Below, in pieces: positions 42,204 through 50,826 of a stretch of 64,000 nt of DNA. The position numbers and the translations under genes are program-made. Every line of letters begins with the position of its first letter. Positions within the stretch are counted from its first letter, which is position 1. The stretch comes from Bradyrhizobium sp. JYMT SZCCT0180 (GTDB lineage Bacteria; Pseudomonadota; Alphaproteobacteria; Rhizobiales; Xanthobacteraceae): assembly GCF_018130165.1 (NCBI RefSeq), contig NZ_JAFCLZ010000030.1, positions 32,650 to 96,649 on the forward strand. The letters are read 5' to 3'. The notes beneath the pieces are model-generated. The model ran no database searches and was not told where the DNA came from. It saw nothing but the letters and a program-made list of their open reading frames with translations.

Positions 42204-43544
42204 TTATGCTCCCACGAAACGAACTTGCGGTTTCGCCAGATCGCGCGGCAACAGCACCGACGCCACCGCGACCACATCACGCGCCGATTTCCAGGCACCG
42301 CCGCCGGCGGCAGGGCCGTTGGTATAGAGCGTTTCGACCTCGTTGCCGATCCGGACCGCCTCGCGCAGATTTTCCGTGCGCCCGGCGACCCGAACGCGGA
42401 CTTCATAGGGCTCGTTCGCGCGGGTAGAGACTTCCGCGCCGTGCAGGGAATCGACACCGACCAGTTCGAACCGCAACTCGCTGGTTTCGACACCCGTCAG
42501 TTTCAGCCGTTCGCGCACGATCTCCAGCGCGAGCCGGCCGCGCGCCAGCGCACCGGGGCCGGCGTAGGAAATCTGCCCTTCACCGATATAGCTGTCGACA
42601 TAGCCGACCGAGACTTTCAGCGTATCGGTTCGCTGGTGGCCGCGCCCGCCGCTGACGCGCACACGATCGGGCCCGATCTCCTCGACGGTCACTTGCGAAA
42701 AATCCGCGACCACGTCCGGCTGGAAATACTGCCGAGGATCGTGCACCTCGTAGAGCAACTGCTCCTTGCAGGTCCGCGCCGTCACCGCACCGCCGGAACC
42801 CGCAACCTTGGTGATGACAAGGCTGCCGTCCTCGCCGACTTCACCAATCGGAAAACCGAGCCGCGCCAGGTCCGGAACATCCTTGTAGCCGGGATCGGCA
42901 AAATAGCCGCCGGTGATCTGCCCCGCGCATTCCAGCAAATGTCCGGCGACGGTGCCCTGCCCAAGCAAATTCCAGTCGTCCATCGCCCAGCCGAAGGCAT
43001 GGATCATCGGCGCCAGGAACAGCGCCGGATCGGAGGCGCGCCCGGTAATGACGATATCAGCGCCAGCAGTCAGTGCCTCTGCCATCGGCTCCGCGCCGAG
43101 ATAGGCATTCGCCGACAGCAAGCGGTTGCCGAGCTGCTTGATGGTGCCGTCGAATTCCATGATCGGCAGATCGCCGTCCTTGCAGGCGTCGAGCACGTCG
43201 TCGCCGACGATGGCGGCGATCTTCAGCGCGGACAGCCCAAGCGACTTCGCGATCTCGGCGGTCCGGCGTGCGGCGGCTTCCGGATTGGCGGCACCCATAT
43301 TGGTGACGATCTTGATGCCTTTGGCGGCACACAGCGGCAGCACCGCGCGCATCCGCTCCTCGAGCAGCGGATCGTAGCCGCCTTCGGGGTTTTTCATGCG
43401 CGCCTGCTGCGCCAATGCGACCGTGCGCTCGCCGAGGCATTCGAACACCAGGTACTGGATGTCGCCCTTTTCGGCGAGTTCAATCGCGGGCTCGATGCGA
43501 TCGCCCGAATAGCCGGCACCGGATCCTATTCGAATCGTTCGCAC
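42204..43544 (-). CDS. Acyclic terpene utilisation AtuA-like protein (DUF1446)
   Basis: A 446-residue protein with the Gly-rich N-terminus RIGSGAGYSGDRIEPA and the conserved TNMGAANPEAAA and ITGRASDPALFLAPM stretches of the AtuA/DUF1446 family. In Pseudomonas, atuA is part of citronellol/geraniol catabolism, but its enzymatic role is not known to me. It begins at GTG 43544 with GGAG upstream and is followed by the C-terminal partner after one base. No carboxylase genes of the atuC/F type are seen nearby, so a terpene substrate is not established. Confidence 0.85.
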   Translation of the reverse strand: MRTIRIGSGAGYSGDRIEPAIELAEKGDIQYLVFECLGERTVALAQQARMKNPEGGYDPLLEERMRAVLPLCAAKGIKIVTNMGAANPEAAARRTAEIAKSLGLSALKIAAIVGDDVLDACKDGDLPIMEFDGTIKQLGNRLLSANAYLGAEPMAEALTAGADIVITGRASDPALFLAPMIHAFGWAMDDWNLLGQGTVAGHLLECAGQITGGYFADPGYKDVPDLARLGFPIGEVGEDGSLVITKVAGSGGAVTARTCKEQLLYEVHDPRQYFQPDVVADFSQVTVEEIGPDRVRVSGGRGHQRTDTLKVSVGYVDSYIGEGQISYAGPGALARGRLALEIVRERLKLTGVETSELRFELVGVDSLHGAEVSTRANEPYEVRVRVAGRTENLREAVRIGNEVETLYTNGPAAGGGAWKSARDVVAVASVLLPRDLAKPQVRFVGA

Positions 43545-43757
43545 ATCGTCTCCGTCATCGCGCTCATTCCGTGCGGCGCAATCAGCAACACCCTAGCGCG
43601 GGAAATCACTGGCATACAAGCGCCCTCCACGCTGCCTTGGCTTCTCGGGAATGCGGCCATGCGGCGGCACGGCTGGACCGTTGACGGGGAATGGTCAAAT
43701 GTCGCATCAAGATTGAAACAGGCGGGCTCGTGCCCGACCCAGGGAGGAATGCCTGAT

Positions 43758-44171
43758 ATGGCAGAGCCAGCGCGCGCCAAACCGAAGCCGACCCCGGAAA
43801 CCCAGCACTTTTGGGACGGTACTGCGGCCGGCGAATTGCGCCTGCAGCGCTGCGACGCCTGCGCCAACGTCTACTTTCCGCCGCGCCCGTTCTGCCCGTC
43901 CTGCGCCTCGCGCAAGGTCAGCGTGTTCAAGGCAAGCGGGAAGGCCAGGCTTTACAGCTATGTCATCAACCATCGCCCCGCCGCGCCCGGCTTTACGCCA
44001 CCTTACGCGATCGCCGTCGTCGAACTCGACGAAGGTCCGCGCATGATGAGCAACATCATCGATTGTCCGCAGACGCCGGAGGCGCTCGAGCTCGACATGA
44101 AGCTCGAGGTCGCGTTCGAAAAACTCGACGACAAGATCACTCTTCCCCAGTTCCGTCCGGCGAAGGGGTAA
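43758..44171 (+). CDS. Zn-ribbon/OB-fold acyl-CoA-associated protein
   Basis: A 137-residue protein: an N-terminal rubredoxin-like zinc ribbon (RCDACANVYFPPRPFCPSCAS, four Cys) followed by a small OB fold (ARLYSYVINHRPAAPGFTPPY). Such proteins pair with SCP-x-type thiolases and help CoA-ester chemistry. ATG 43758 has AGGGAGGA at about nine bases; the closer ATG 43749 touches the ribosome site and is less likely. The thiolase gene follows after three bases. Confidence 0.9.
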   Translation: MAEPARAKPKPTPETQHFWDGTAAGELRLQRCDACANVYFPPRPFCPSCASRKVSVFKASGKARLYSYVINHRPAAPGFTPPYAIAVVELDEGPRMMSNIIDCPQTPEALELDMKLEVAFEKLDDKITLPQFRPAKG

Positions 44172-44174
44172 GTC

Positions 44175-45314
44175 ATGCGCAGAAACCAGGTCGCCGTTGT
44201 CGGCGCCGCCGAGACCACCGAACTCGGCGTCATCCCGAACATGTCGCAGATCCAGCTGCACGCGGATGCGGCGCTCAACGCCATCGCCGACGCCGGACTG
44301 AAACTGTCCGACATCGATGGCATCGCCACGGCGGTGGAAACCCCGCAGCAGATCGCCCATTATCTCGGCATCAAGCCGACCTGGGTCGACGGCACTTCCG
44401 TAGGCGGCTGTTCGTTCATGCTGCATGTCCGCCACGCCGCGGCCGCGATCGAGGCAGGGCTCTGCAAGACCGTGCTGATCACGCACGCCGAGAGCGGCAA
44501 GTCGATGATCGGCAAACTTCCGCGCTCGACGCCGCCGGACAGCCTCAACGGCCAGTTCGAGTCGCCGTTCGGCGTGTTCGGTCCGCCCAGCATGTTTCCG
44601 ATCCCCGTGCTGCGCTACATGAAGACCTACGGCATCACCCATGAGCAGATCGCCATGGTCGCGGTTGTGCAGCGCGAATGGGCCGCGAAGAATCCCCGCG
44701 CCACCATGAAGGCGCCGATCACGGTCGAGGACGTGCTGAACTCGAAGATGATCGCCTATCCGTTCCGTATCCTGCAATGCTGCCTCGTCACCGACGGCGG
44801 CGGCGCACTGATCCTCACCTCGGCCGACCGCGCCAAGGACTTTCCGAACAAGCCGGTCTATGTCCTCGGCACCGGCGAGAGCGTGGAAACGCCGATGGTC
44901 AGTCAGATGGAGACCTTCAACTCTTCGCGCGCCTTCACGACCGCGGGACCGCTCGCGTTCAAGGAGGCTGGCATCGCCCACAAGGACGTCGATCACCTCA
45001 TGATCTACGACGCCTTTGCGCATCTGCCGCTGTTCGGTCTCGGCGATCTCGGCTTCATGCCGCACGAAGAGACTGGCAAGTTCATCGCCGAGGGCAACAC
45101 GCGCCCCGGTGGCAAGCTGCCGCTCAACACCAATGGCGGGGGCTTGAGCTACATGCATTCGGGCATGTACGGCATGTACGCGCTGCAGGAGAGCGTCCGG
45201 CAAATGCGCGGCATTGCGCCGGCGCAAGTCAAGGACGCCAGGATATCGGTGTGCCACGGCGTCGGCGGCATGTTCGCGGCGTCAGGCACGATCATTTTTA
45301 CGAACGAACGCTAA
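44175..45314 (+). CDS. SCP-x-type thiolase-fold protein
   Basis: A 379-residue thiolase-superfamily protein. It has the non-decarboxylating lipid-transfer-thiolase look: VAVVGAAETTELG at the start, VGGCSFMLHVRHAAAAIEAG around the nucleophilic region, and the C-terminal CHGVGGMFAASGTIIF. It probably cleaves or condenses a 3-oxoacyl-CoA together with the Zn-ribbon/OB partner encoded just upstream. Steroid side-chain thiolases have the same two-gene arrangement. The substrate is unknown. Confidence 0.88.
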   Translation: MRRNQVAVVGAAETTELGVIPNMSQIQLHADAALNAIADAGLKLSDIDGIATAVETPQQIAHYLGIKPTWVDGTSVGGCSFMLHVRHAAAAIEAGLCKTVLITHAESGKSMIGKLPRSTPPDSLNGQFESPFGVFGPPSMFPIPVLRYMKTYGITHEQIAMVAVVQREWAAKNPRATMKAPITVEDVLNSKMIAYPFRILQCCLVTDGGGALILTSADRAKDFPNKPVYVLGTGESVETPMVSQMETFNSSRAFTTAGPLAFKEAGIAHKDVDHLMIYDAFAHLPLFGLGDLGFMPHEETGKFIAEGNTRPGGKLPLNTNGGGLSYMHSGMYGMYALQESVRQMRGIAPAQVKDARISVCHGVGGMFAASGTIIFTNER

Positions 45315-45321
45315 CCGCGTC

Positions 45322-45422
45322 CGTCATTCCGGGATGCGCCGTTTGGCGCAGGCCCGGAATCCATACTCCCGATCGTGGTTATGGATTCCGGGCTCGTCGC
45401 TTCGCTCCGCCCCGGAATGACG
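45322..45422. repeat. Paired palindromic repeat, family D
   Basis: Ends CGTCATTCCGGG and CCCGGAATGACG are complementary. Inside are a GCCGTTTGGCGC-type hairpin and a second GC-rich hairpin, joined by a short AT-rich centre. It lies between the thiolase and SDR genes. Confidence 0.85.
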
Positions 45423-45456
45423 AAAGGCAATTCACACAGATAACAGGAGAACCACC

Positions 45457-46371
45457 ATGACCAAATCACTGCAGGACAAAGTCATCATCGTCACCGGCGC
45501 GGGTCGCGGCATCGGCAGGGAGATCGCCCTGCTCTGCGCCGCCGAAGGGGCAAAGGTCGTGGTCAACGATCCCGGCGGTGCCGCCGACGGCGCGGGCAAC
45601 AGCGCAGCTCCCGCCGAGGAAGTGGTGGAAGAGATCAAGAAGCGCGGCGGCACGGCGGTTGCCAATTTCGAGTCGGTGGCGGAAGCGATCCCCGCGAGCA
45701 AGATCGTGAAGACGGCGACCGATCATTTCGGCCGGCTCGACGGCGTCGTCAACAATGCCGGCATCCTGCGCGACATGATCTTCCATAAAATGAGCGTCGA
45801 AGCCTTCGAATCCGTCATCAAGGTGCATCTGATGGGTTCGTTCTATGTCAGCCATGCCGCGGCACGGCTGTTCCGTGAACAGGAGAGCGGCTCCTTCGTG
45901 CACTTCACCTCGACCTCGGGCCTGATCGGCAATTTCGGCCAGGCCAATTACGCCGCCGCCAAGCTTGGTATCGTCGGCCTCTCGAAGTCGATCGCGCTCG
46001 ACATGGGCCGCTTCAACGTGCGCTCGAACTGCGTCTCGCCGTTCGCCTGGACCCGCATGATCGGCACCATCCCGACCGAGACCGAGGCCGAGAAGGCGCG
46101 CGTCGCGAAAATCCAGCAGATGGGACCGGAGAAGATCGCGCCGGTCTGCGCGCATCTGCTCTCGGACGATGCCAAGGACGTCACCGGACAGATTTTCGGC
46201 GTGCGCATGAACGAGATTTTCCTGTTCGGCCAGCATCGTCCGGTGCGTTCGGTTCACCGCAGCGAAGGCTGGACGCCACAGACGATCGCCGAACACGGCA
46301 TGCCGGCGCTGAAGGGATCATTCTCCAAGCTCGATCGCTCCGCGGACGTTTTCACCTGGGATCCGATCTGA
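45457..46371 (+). CDS. Short-chain dehydrogenase, 3-hydroxyacyl-CoA dehydrogenase-like
   Basis: A 304-residue classical SDR. The cofactor motif TGAGRGIG is at residues 12-19, NNAG is present, and the catalytic Ser (TSTSG) and YxxxK (NYAAAKLG) are intact. The VVNDPGGAADGAGN and long C-terminal extension (RSVHRSEGWTPQTIAEH) resemble the (3R)-hydroxyacyl-CoA dehydrogenase of multifunctional enzyme 2. It is preceded by AGGAGA and follows the thiolase by 142 bases, suggesting a common beta-oxidation role. Confidence 0.9.
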   Translation: MTKSLQDKVIIVTGAGRGIGREIALLCAAEGAKVVVNDPGGAADGAGNSAAPAEEVVEEIKKRGGTAVANFESVAEAIPASKIVKTATDHFGRLDGVVNNAGILRDMIFHKMSVEAFESVIKVHLMGSFYVSHAAARLFREQESGSFVHFTSTSGLIGNFGQANYAAAKLGIVGLSKSIALDMGRFNVRSNCVSPFAWTRMIGTIPTETEAEKARVAKIQQMGPEKIAPVCAHLLSDDAKDVTGQIFGVRMNEIFLFGQHRPVRSVHRSEGWTPQTIAEHGMPALKGSFSKLDRSADVFTWDPI

Positions 46372-46383
46372 GCCGCGACAACA

Positions 46384-46414
46384 CAGGGTGGGCAGCGACG
46401 CTTTGCCCACCCTG
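46384..46414. repeat. Half-unit of palindromic repeat family F
   Basis: A single hairpin, CAGGGTGGGCA ... TTTGCCCACCCTG, just after the SDR gene. It is half of the double unit at 57904-57995, and may act as a terminator. Confidence 0.75.
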
Positions 46415-46544
46415 CAAAGCTGGCCCGGCTCCGGCATAAGGACGCTACTTCCGCTTCATCCCCAGGTTGTTCGACGAAACTCGCCTGCTTTATGCCCAAT
46501 TGCGGGCACATGATTTCCTTCCAACGAAAAACTGGGAGGAAAAA

Positions 46545-47729
46545 ATGACAACTCCGCTACCCCAAGAACTACCCCGAGACTCTCACTCCACCGACGCCAG
46601 CACGAACGGGCTGAATCGCCGTGCGCTCTTGCGCGGTGCAACCGTGCTGGCCACCACGGCCGTGACCATGACAGCGGCCTCCGCGGCAAGCGTAGCCCCG
46701 TTAGGCCAAACGGGCGTCCCAACCCCCTCAACCGGCCCGCTGCCCCTGGGACCGCTACCCGGCGCTCGCTATCCGGACGCCCGCCTTGAGTCGATGAAAA
46801 AGAAGGGAGTTTCGTTCGGGCCCACCGGCTTCCCGGCCTTTGCCGGCACCATGGCCGTCGAGCGCGTCGCAACCGGGTTCCGCTGGGCCGAGGGACCGGT
46901 TTACTTCCCGGCTGGCCGCTACGTGCTGTTTTCCGACATTCCCAACAACCGCATCATGCGCTTCACGGAGGATGACGGTCACGTCAGCGTCTACCGCCAG
47001 CCGTCGATGAATTCGAACGGCAACACCATCGACCGGGAAGGACGCCTGATCAGCTGCGAACATAGCGGCCGACGGGTGACCCGGACCGAACTCGACGGCT
47101 CGATCACCATCATCGCCGACAAATACAATGGCAAGAAGCTGAACTCGCCGAACGACGCGGTCGTCGCGGCCGATGGTTCGATCTGGTTCTGCGATCCGGC
47201 CTACGGCATCGGCGGCTTCTATGAGGGCATCAAGGCCGATGCCGAGCAGGACAAGAAGAACGTCTACCGGGTCGATCCGAAATCCGGCGACATCAAGATG
47301 GTCGTCGATGACTTCGTGCAGCCGAACGGCCTTTGCTTCTCGCCCGACGAGAAGAAGCTCTATATCTGCGATACCGGCTTCACCGACGGGCCGGACAACC
47401 CGTCGCATATCCGCGTGTTCGATGTGGATCTCGCGGGCGGAAAACTCTCGAACAGCAAGGTGTTTGCGGAGATGCCCAAGCCCAGCATTACCGACGGGCT
47501 TCGCTGCGACACCGCCGGGCGTCTTTGGTGCTCCGTGGGTTGGGGCGATCCGAACGAGGACGGCGTGCGCTGCTACATGCCTGACGGCGATCTGCTCGGC
47601 AAGATCCACATCCCGGAGACGGTTGCAAACCTGTGCTTCGGCGGCATGCAGCGTAACCGGCTCTACATCTGCGGCTCGTCATCGCTCTACGCCGTTTACA
47701 CCAGTGCACAGGGCGCCATGAAGCCGTGA
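46545..47729 (+). CDS. Tat-exported SMP-30/gluconolactonase-family hydrolase
   Basis: A 394-residue beta-propeller protein of the SMP-30/LRE family. The N-terminus carries a Tat signal: twin Arg in NRRALLRGATVLATTA, then an Ala/Thr-rich hydrophobic stretch and a Pro-rich linker. The mature domain has the metal-site Glu in RWAEGPVYFP, Asn in LNSPNDAVVAADG, and Asp in ITDGLRCDTAGRLW. It should hydrolyse a lactone in the periplasm. ATG 46545 has a perfect GGGAGGA four bases upstream; the longer frame to 46467 lacks one. Confidence 0.92.
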   Translation: MTTPLPQELPRDSHSTDASTNGLNRRALLRGATVLATTAVTMTAASAASVAPLGQTGVPTPSTGPLPLGPLPGARYPDARLESMKKKGVSFGPTGFPAFAGTMAVERVATGFRWAEGPVYFPAGRYVLFSDIPNNRIMRFTEDDGHVSVYRQPSMNSNGNTIDREGRLISCEHSGRRVTRTELDGSITIIADKYNGKKLNSPNDAVVAADGSIWFCDPAYGIGGFYEGIKADAEQDKKNVYRVDPKSGDIKMVVDDFVQPNGLCFSPDEKKLYICDTGFTDGPDNPSHIRVFDVDLAGGKLSNSKVFAEMPKPSITDGLRCDTAGRLWCSVGWGDPNEDGVRCYMPDGDLLGKIHIPETVANLCFGGMQRNRLYICGSSSLYAVYTSAQGAMKP

Positions 47730-47749
47730 TTGGATCTTAGGCCTCGCAA

Positions 47750-47834
47750 CGTCATTGCGAGGAGCAAAGCGACGAAGCAATCCATCTATCGGTTATGCCG
47801 CGCTATGGATTGCTTCGCTGCGCTCGCAATGACG
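47750..47834. repeat. Paired palindromic repeat, family E
   Basis: Ends CGTCATTGCGAG and CTCGCAATGACG are complementary. The inner arms (GCAATCCAT and ATGGATTGC) also pair. It sits between the convergent SMP-30 and ppc genes and could terminate both. Confidence 0.87.
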
Positions 47835-47857
47835 GGGTGAAGCCACCGCCTCGCCCC

Positions 47858-50641
47858 CTACCCGCTGTTCCGCAGCCCCGCCGAAACGCCGTTGATGGTG
47901 ATCTGAATGCCGCGCAGCACCTGCTCGTCGGGGTTTTGCGCGCGGTGCTCCTTGAGCAGTTCGACCTGCACGTGGTTCAGCGGGTCGAGATAGGGAAAGC
48001 GGTTGCGGATCGAGCGCTCGAGCAGCGGGTTGCTCTGCAGCAATCGCTCCTGCTGCATGATCTTCAGCAACAAACCGATGCAGCTGTGCCATTCCTCGCG
48101 GATGCGCCCGAAAATCTTCTCGCGCAGCTCCACGTCAGGCACCAGTTCGGCATAGCGCGAGGCGATCGCAATCGAGCTCTTGGCCAGCACCATGTCCATG
48201 TTCGACAGCAGCATCCGGAAGAACGGCCATTCGCGGTATAGTTCCTGCAGGAACGGCATGCCCTGCTCGGGATGCTCCGCGATCCAGGTCTCGACCGCGC
48301 TGGCAAAGCCATACCAGCCCGGCAGCATCAGGCGGCATTGCGCCCAGCTGAACACCCAGGGGATTGCGCGCAGATCCTCGATCTCGCGGGTTTTCTTGCG
48401 TGAGGCCGGACGGCTGCCGATGTTGAGCGTGGCGATCTCGTTGATGACGGTGGAGCCCCAGAAGTAGTCGGCGAAGCCCTCGGTCTCATAGACCAGCCCG
48501 CGATAAGCCCTGAAGGCCAGCGCGGACAATTCCTCCATCGCCTTCAGATATTCCGGACGCGGCGCGCTGTGCTTCGGCTGCAGCAGGCTCGCCTCCAGCG
48601 TCGCCGCCGTCAGAATTTCGAGATTGCTGCGGCCGACTTCGGCGTTGGAATATTTGCTGGAGATGATCTCACCCTGCTCGGTGATGCGAATCTGGCCGTT
48701 CACGGCGCCGCCGGGCTGCGCGATAATCGCATCATAGCTCGGCCCGCCGCCGCGGCCGACCGATCCGCCGCGGCCGTGGAACAGCCGCAGGCGGACGTGA
48801 TGGCGTTCGAACACCTCGATCAGGCCGATTTCAGCCTTGTAGAGCTCCCAGCCCGAGGTGACGAAGCCGCCGTCCTTGTTGCTGTCGGAATAGCCGAGCA
48901 TCACTTCCTGAATCGCTCCGCGACTGTCGACCAGCTTGCGGTAATCGTGCAGCGACAACATGCGGTCCATGATGCCGCTGGAGCCCTGAAGATCCTCGAT
49001 GGTCTCGAACAGCGGTACGATGTTGATTGCGCAACGGCCCGAGGGATGAACGAGGCCGGCTTCCTTCAGAAGCAGTGCGACCTCCAGCATGTCGGACACC
49101 CCCTTGCACATGGAGATGATGCACTGGGGGATAGCGGCGGAACCATAACGGGCATGCGCCTCGGCGGCCGCATGGAAAAGCGCGAGTTCGCCGATCGTCT
49201 CCTCGCTGTATTTCACAAAAGTCGACGTCAGCGGACGCGCATTGCCGAGTTCCTTGACGAGCAAGGCGATCCGCGCCTCCTCATTCAACGCCAGATAGGA
49301 CATGCCGGGCATCGCCGCGTCGATCAGCTCCGCGACGGTGCGTTCGTGCACGGCCGAATTTTGCCTGATATCGAGGCTCGCCAGGTGGAAGCCGAAGCAA
49401 TCCACGGCCCGGCGTAACAGGCGCAGCCGACCGCGCGCAATCACGCCGGAATTGTTCGAGATCAGCGAGCGATAGAGGATATCGAGATCGGCCTTGAACT
49501 CCGCAACATCGGCGTAAGGCGCGGCCTCGCCGACCGCCGGGCGTCTGGTCTCCACGTCCAGCCGCGTCGCGGTCGCGGTGAGGCGCGCGTAGATGCCGGA
49601 TACCGCAAGACGATAGGGCTCGCCGCTTCGGTGCGGCGACTTATCCGGCGAACGCTCCGCAAGGACACGCAAATCCTTGGAAACATCGGCCAGATGCGCC
49701 GCCATCGACAATTCGGCGCCGAGCAGATGCAATTCCTCCAGATAAAACCGCAGCACCCTGCTGGATTGCAGTTTCAGCGTCCCGCGCACCACGTCGGCGG
49801 TCACGAACGGATTGCCGTCGCGATCGCCGCCGATCCAGCTTCCCATCTTGAGAAACGAAGCCAGTTCGCCCCTTGAGCTGTCGCCGTCGTTCAGCCGGTC
49901 CTCCAGCGCGCAATGCAGCCGCGGCACCTCATGCAGGAACGTGTAGTCGTAGAACGACAGGCCATTGGCGACCTCGTCGAGCACCGTGAGCTTGGTCCGG
50001 CGCAAGAGGTTGGTCTTCCACAACGTCAGCACCGCGCGGCGCAATTGCTCGTCGCTCGCCTCGATCTCTTCGGGCGTCAGTTGCACCCGCTCCTTGCGGT
50101 CGAGCAGCGCGGCGATCTCCATCTCGCGGTCGATCGTGCTCTTGCGGCGGACTTCGGTGGGATGGGCCGTGAGGACCGGACTGACCTGGGCGCTTTCGAA
50201 AAACTTGCGCAGATCGGCCGCGCTGATGCCGGCCGTGCGCGCGTGCGCCAGGGTTTGGGCCAGCATGCTGGCGCGCGGCGCCCCGCCCGGCCCGGTCCGC
50301 GCCCGCATCTGGCGTATGTTGTTCTGGTCCTCGGCAATGTTGGCCAGATGCGAGAAATAGCTGAAAGCGCGCACGATCCGCACGGTCTGGCTGATCGACA
50401 TGCTGTCGAGGATCTGTTCGAGTTCACGCCGCGCCGGCTTGTCGTCGTCGCGGTGGAACCGGATCGACGTCTGCCGGATGCGCTCGACCAGGTCGAAGAC
50501 ATCGGCGCCCTCCTGGTCTCGCACGGTATCGCCGAGAATGCGCCCGAGCAGCCTGATATCGGTCCGCAGCCGGGCGTCCTCCGCGTCTTCGACGCGGTTG
50601 GCACGGATCTCGGTCTCGGAAGGCATGGTCTGGGGTGACAT
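47858..50641 (-). CDS. ppc: Phosphoenolpyruvate carboxylase
   Basis: A 927-residue PEP carboxylase, full length. It makes oxaloacetate from PEP and bicarbonate to refill the TCA cycle. The catalytic His lies in VLTAHPTEVRRKS. The Gly-rich loop is FHGRGGSVGRGGGP, and LGYSDSNKDGGF is present. It ends NSG, as most PEPCs end in a short -NTG tail that carries the allosteric site. It stands alone on this strand. Cytosolic. Confidence 0.97.
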   Translation of the reverse strand: MSPQTMPSETEIRANRVEDAEDARLRTDIRLLGRILGDTVRDQEGADVFDLVERIRQTSIRFHRDDDKPARRELEQILDSMSISQTVRIVRAFSYFSHLANIAEDQNNIRQMRARTGPGGAPRASMLAQTLAHARTAGISAADLRKFFESAQVSPVLTAHPTEVRRKSTIDREMEIAALLDRKERVQLTPEEIEASDEQLRRAVLTLWKTNLLRRTKLTVLDEVANGLSFYDYTFLHEVPRLHCALEDRLNDGDSSRGELASFLKMGSWIGGDRDGNPFVTADVVRGTLKLQSSRVLRFYLEELHLLGAELSMAAHLADVSKDLRVLAERSPDKSPHRSGEPYRLAVSGIYARLTATATRLDVETRRPAVGEAAPYADVAEFKADLDILYRSLISNNSGVIARGRLRLLRRAVDCFGFHLASLDIRQNSAVHERTVAELIDAAMPGMSYLALNEEARIALLVKELGNARPLTSTFVKYSEETIGELALFHAAAEAHARYGSAAIPQCIISMCKGVSDMLEVALLLKEAGLVHPSGRCAINIVPLFETIEDLQGSSGIMDRMLSLHDYRKLVDSRGAIQEVMLGYSDSNKDGGFVTSGWELYKAEIGLIEVFERHHVRLRLFHGRGGSVGRGGGPSYDAIIAQPGGAVNGQIRITEQGEIISSKYSNAEVGRSNLEILTAATLEASLLQPKHSAPRPEYLKAMEELSALAFRAYRGLVYETEGFADYFWGSTVINEIATLNIGSRPASRKKTREIEDLRAIPWVFSWAQCRLMLPGWYGFASAVETWIAEHPEQGMPFLQELYREWPFFRMLLSNMDMVLAKSSIAIASRYAELVPDVELREKIFGRIREEWHSCIGLLLKIMQQERLLQSNPLLERSIRNRFPYLDPLNHVQVELLKEHRAQNPDEQVLRGIQITINGVSAGLRNSG

Positions 50642-50734
50642 GGCTTGCTACTCCAGAGGGCTTGCCCGGCAGGTTTGGAGTGTGCAAGTTTTTTGCCGCA
50701 GTGCAAGATAAAGATGGAGGCGGTGCACCCCGCC

Positions 50735-50814
50735 GTGTCCCGGACGCGGTGCAGCAGCTGTTTGGCGGTGCGTCGCAGAAACAGGCCCGCCGGCGGGATC
50801 GGAATTTGGTCACT
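50735..50814. repeat. Palindromic repeat, family G copy 2 (degenerate)
   Basis: Shares the 20-base string GTGTCCCGGACGCGGTGCAG with the unit at 60281. The second half has decayed. It lies between ppc and the membrane-protein gene. Confidence 0.7.
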
Positions 50815-50826
50815 AATCCCGCGCGG

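Noticed and set aside
42135..43757. Long N-terminal extension of the Zn-ribbon/OB protein, antisense to the AtuA-like gene
   Set aside because: The real domain begins after the AGGGAGGA ribosome site at 43741. The upstream translation is Arg/His-rich shadow.
43707..45257. Open frame of 516 codons on -, antisense to the thiolase and OB-fold genes
   Set aside because: No recognisable domain, and it mirrors two well-supported genes.
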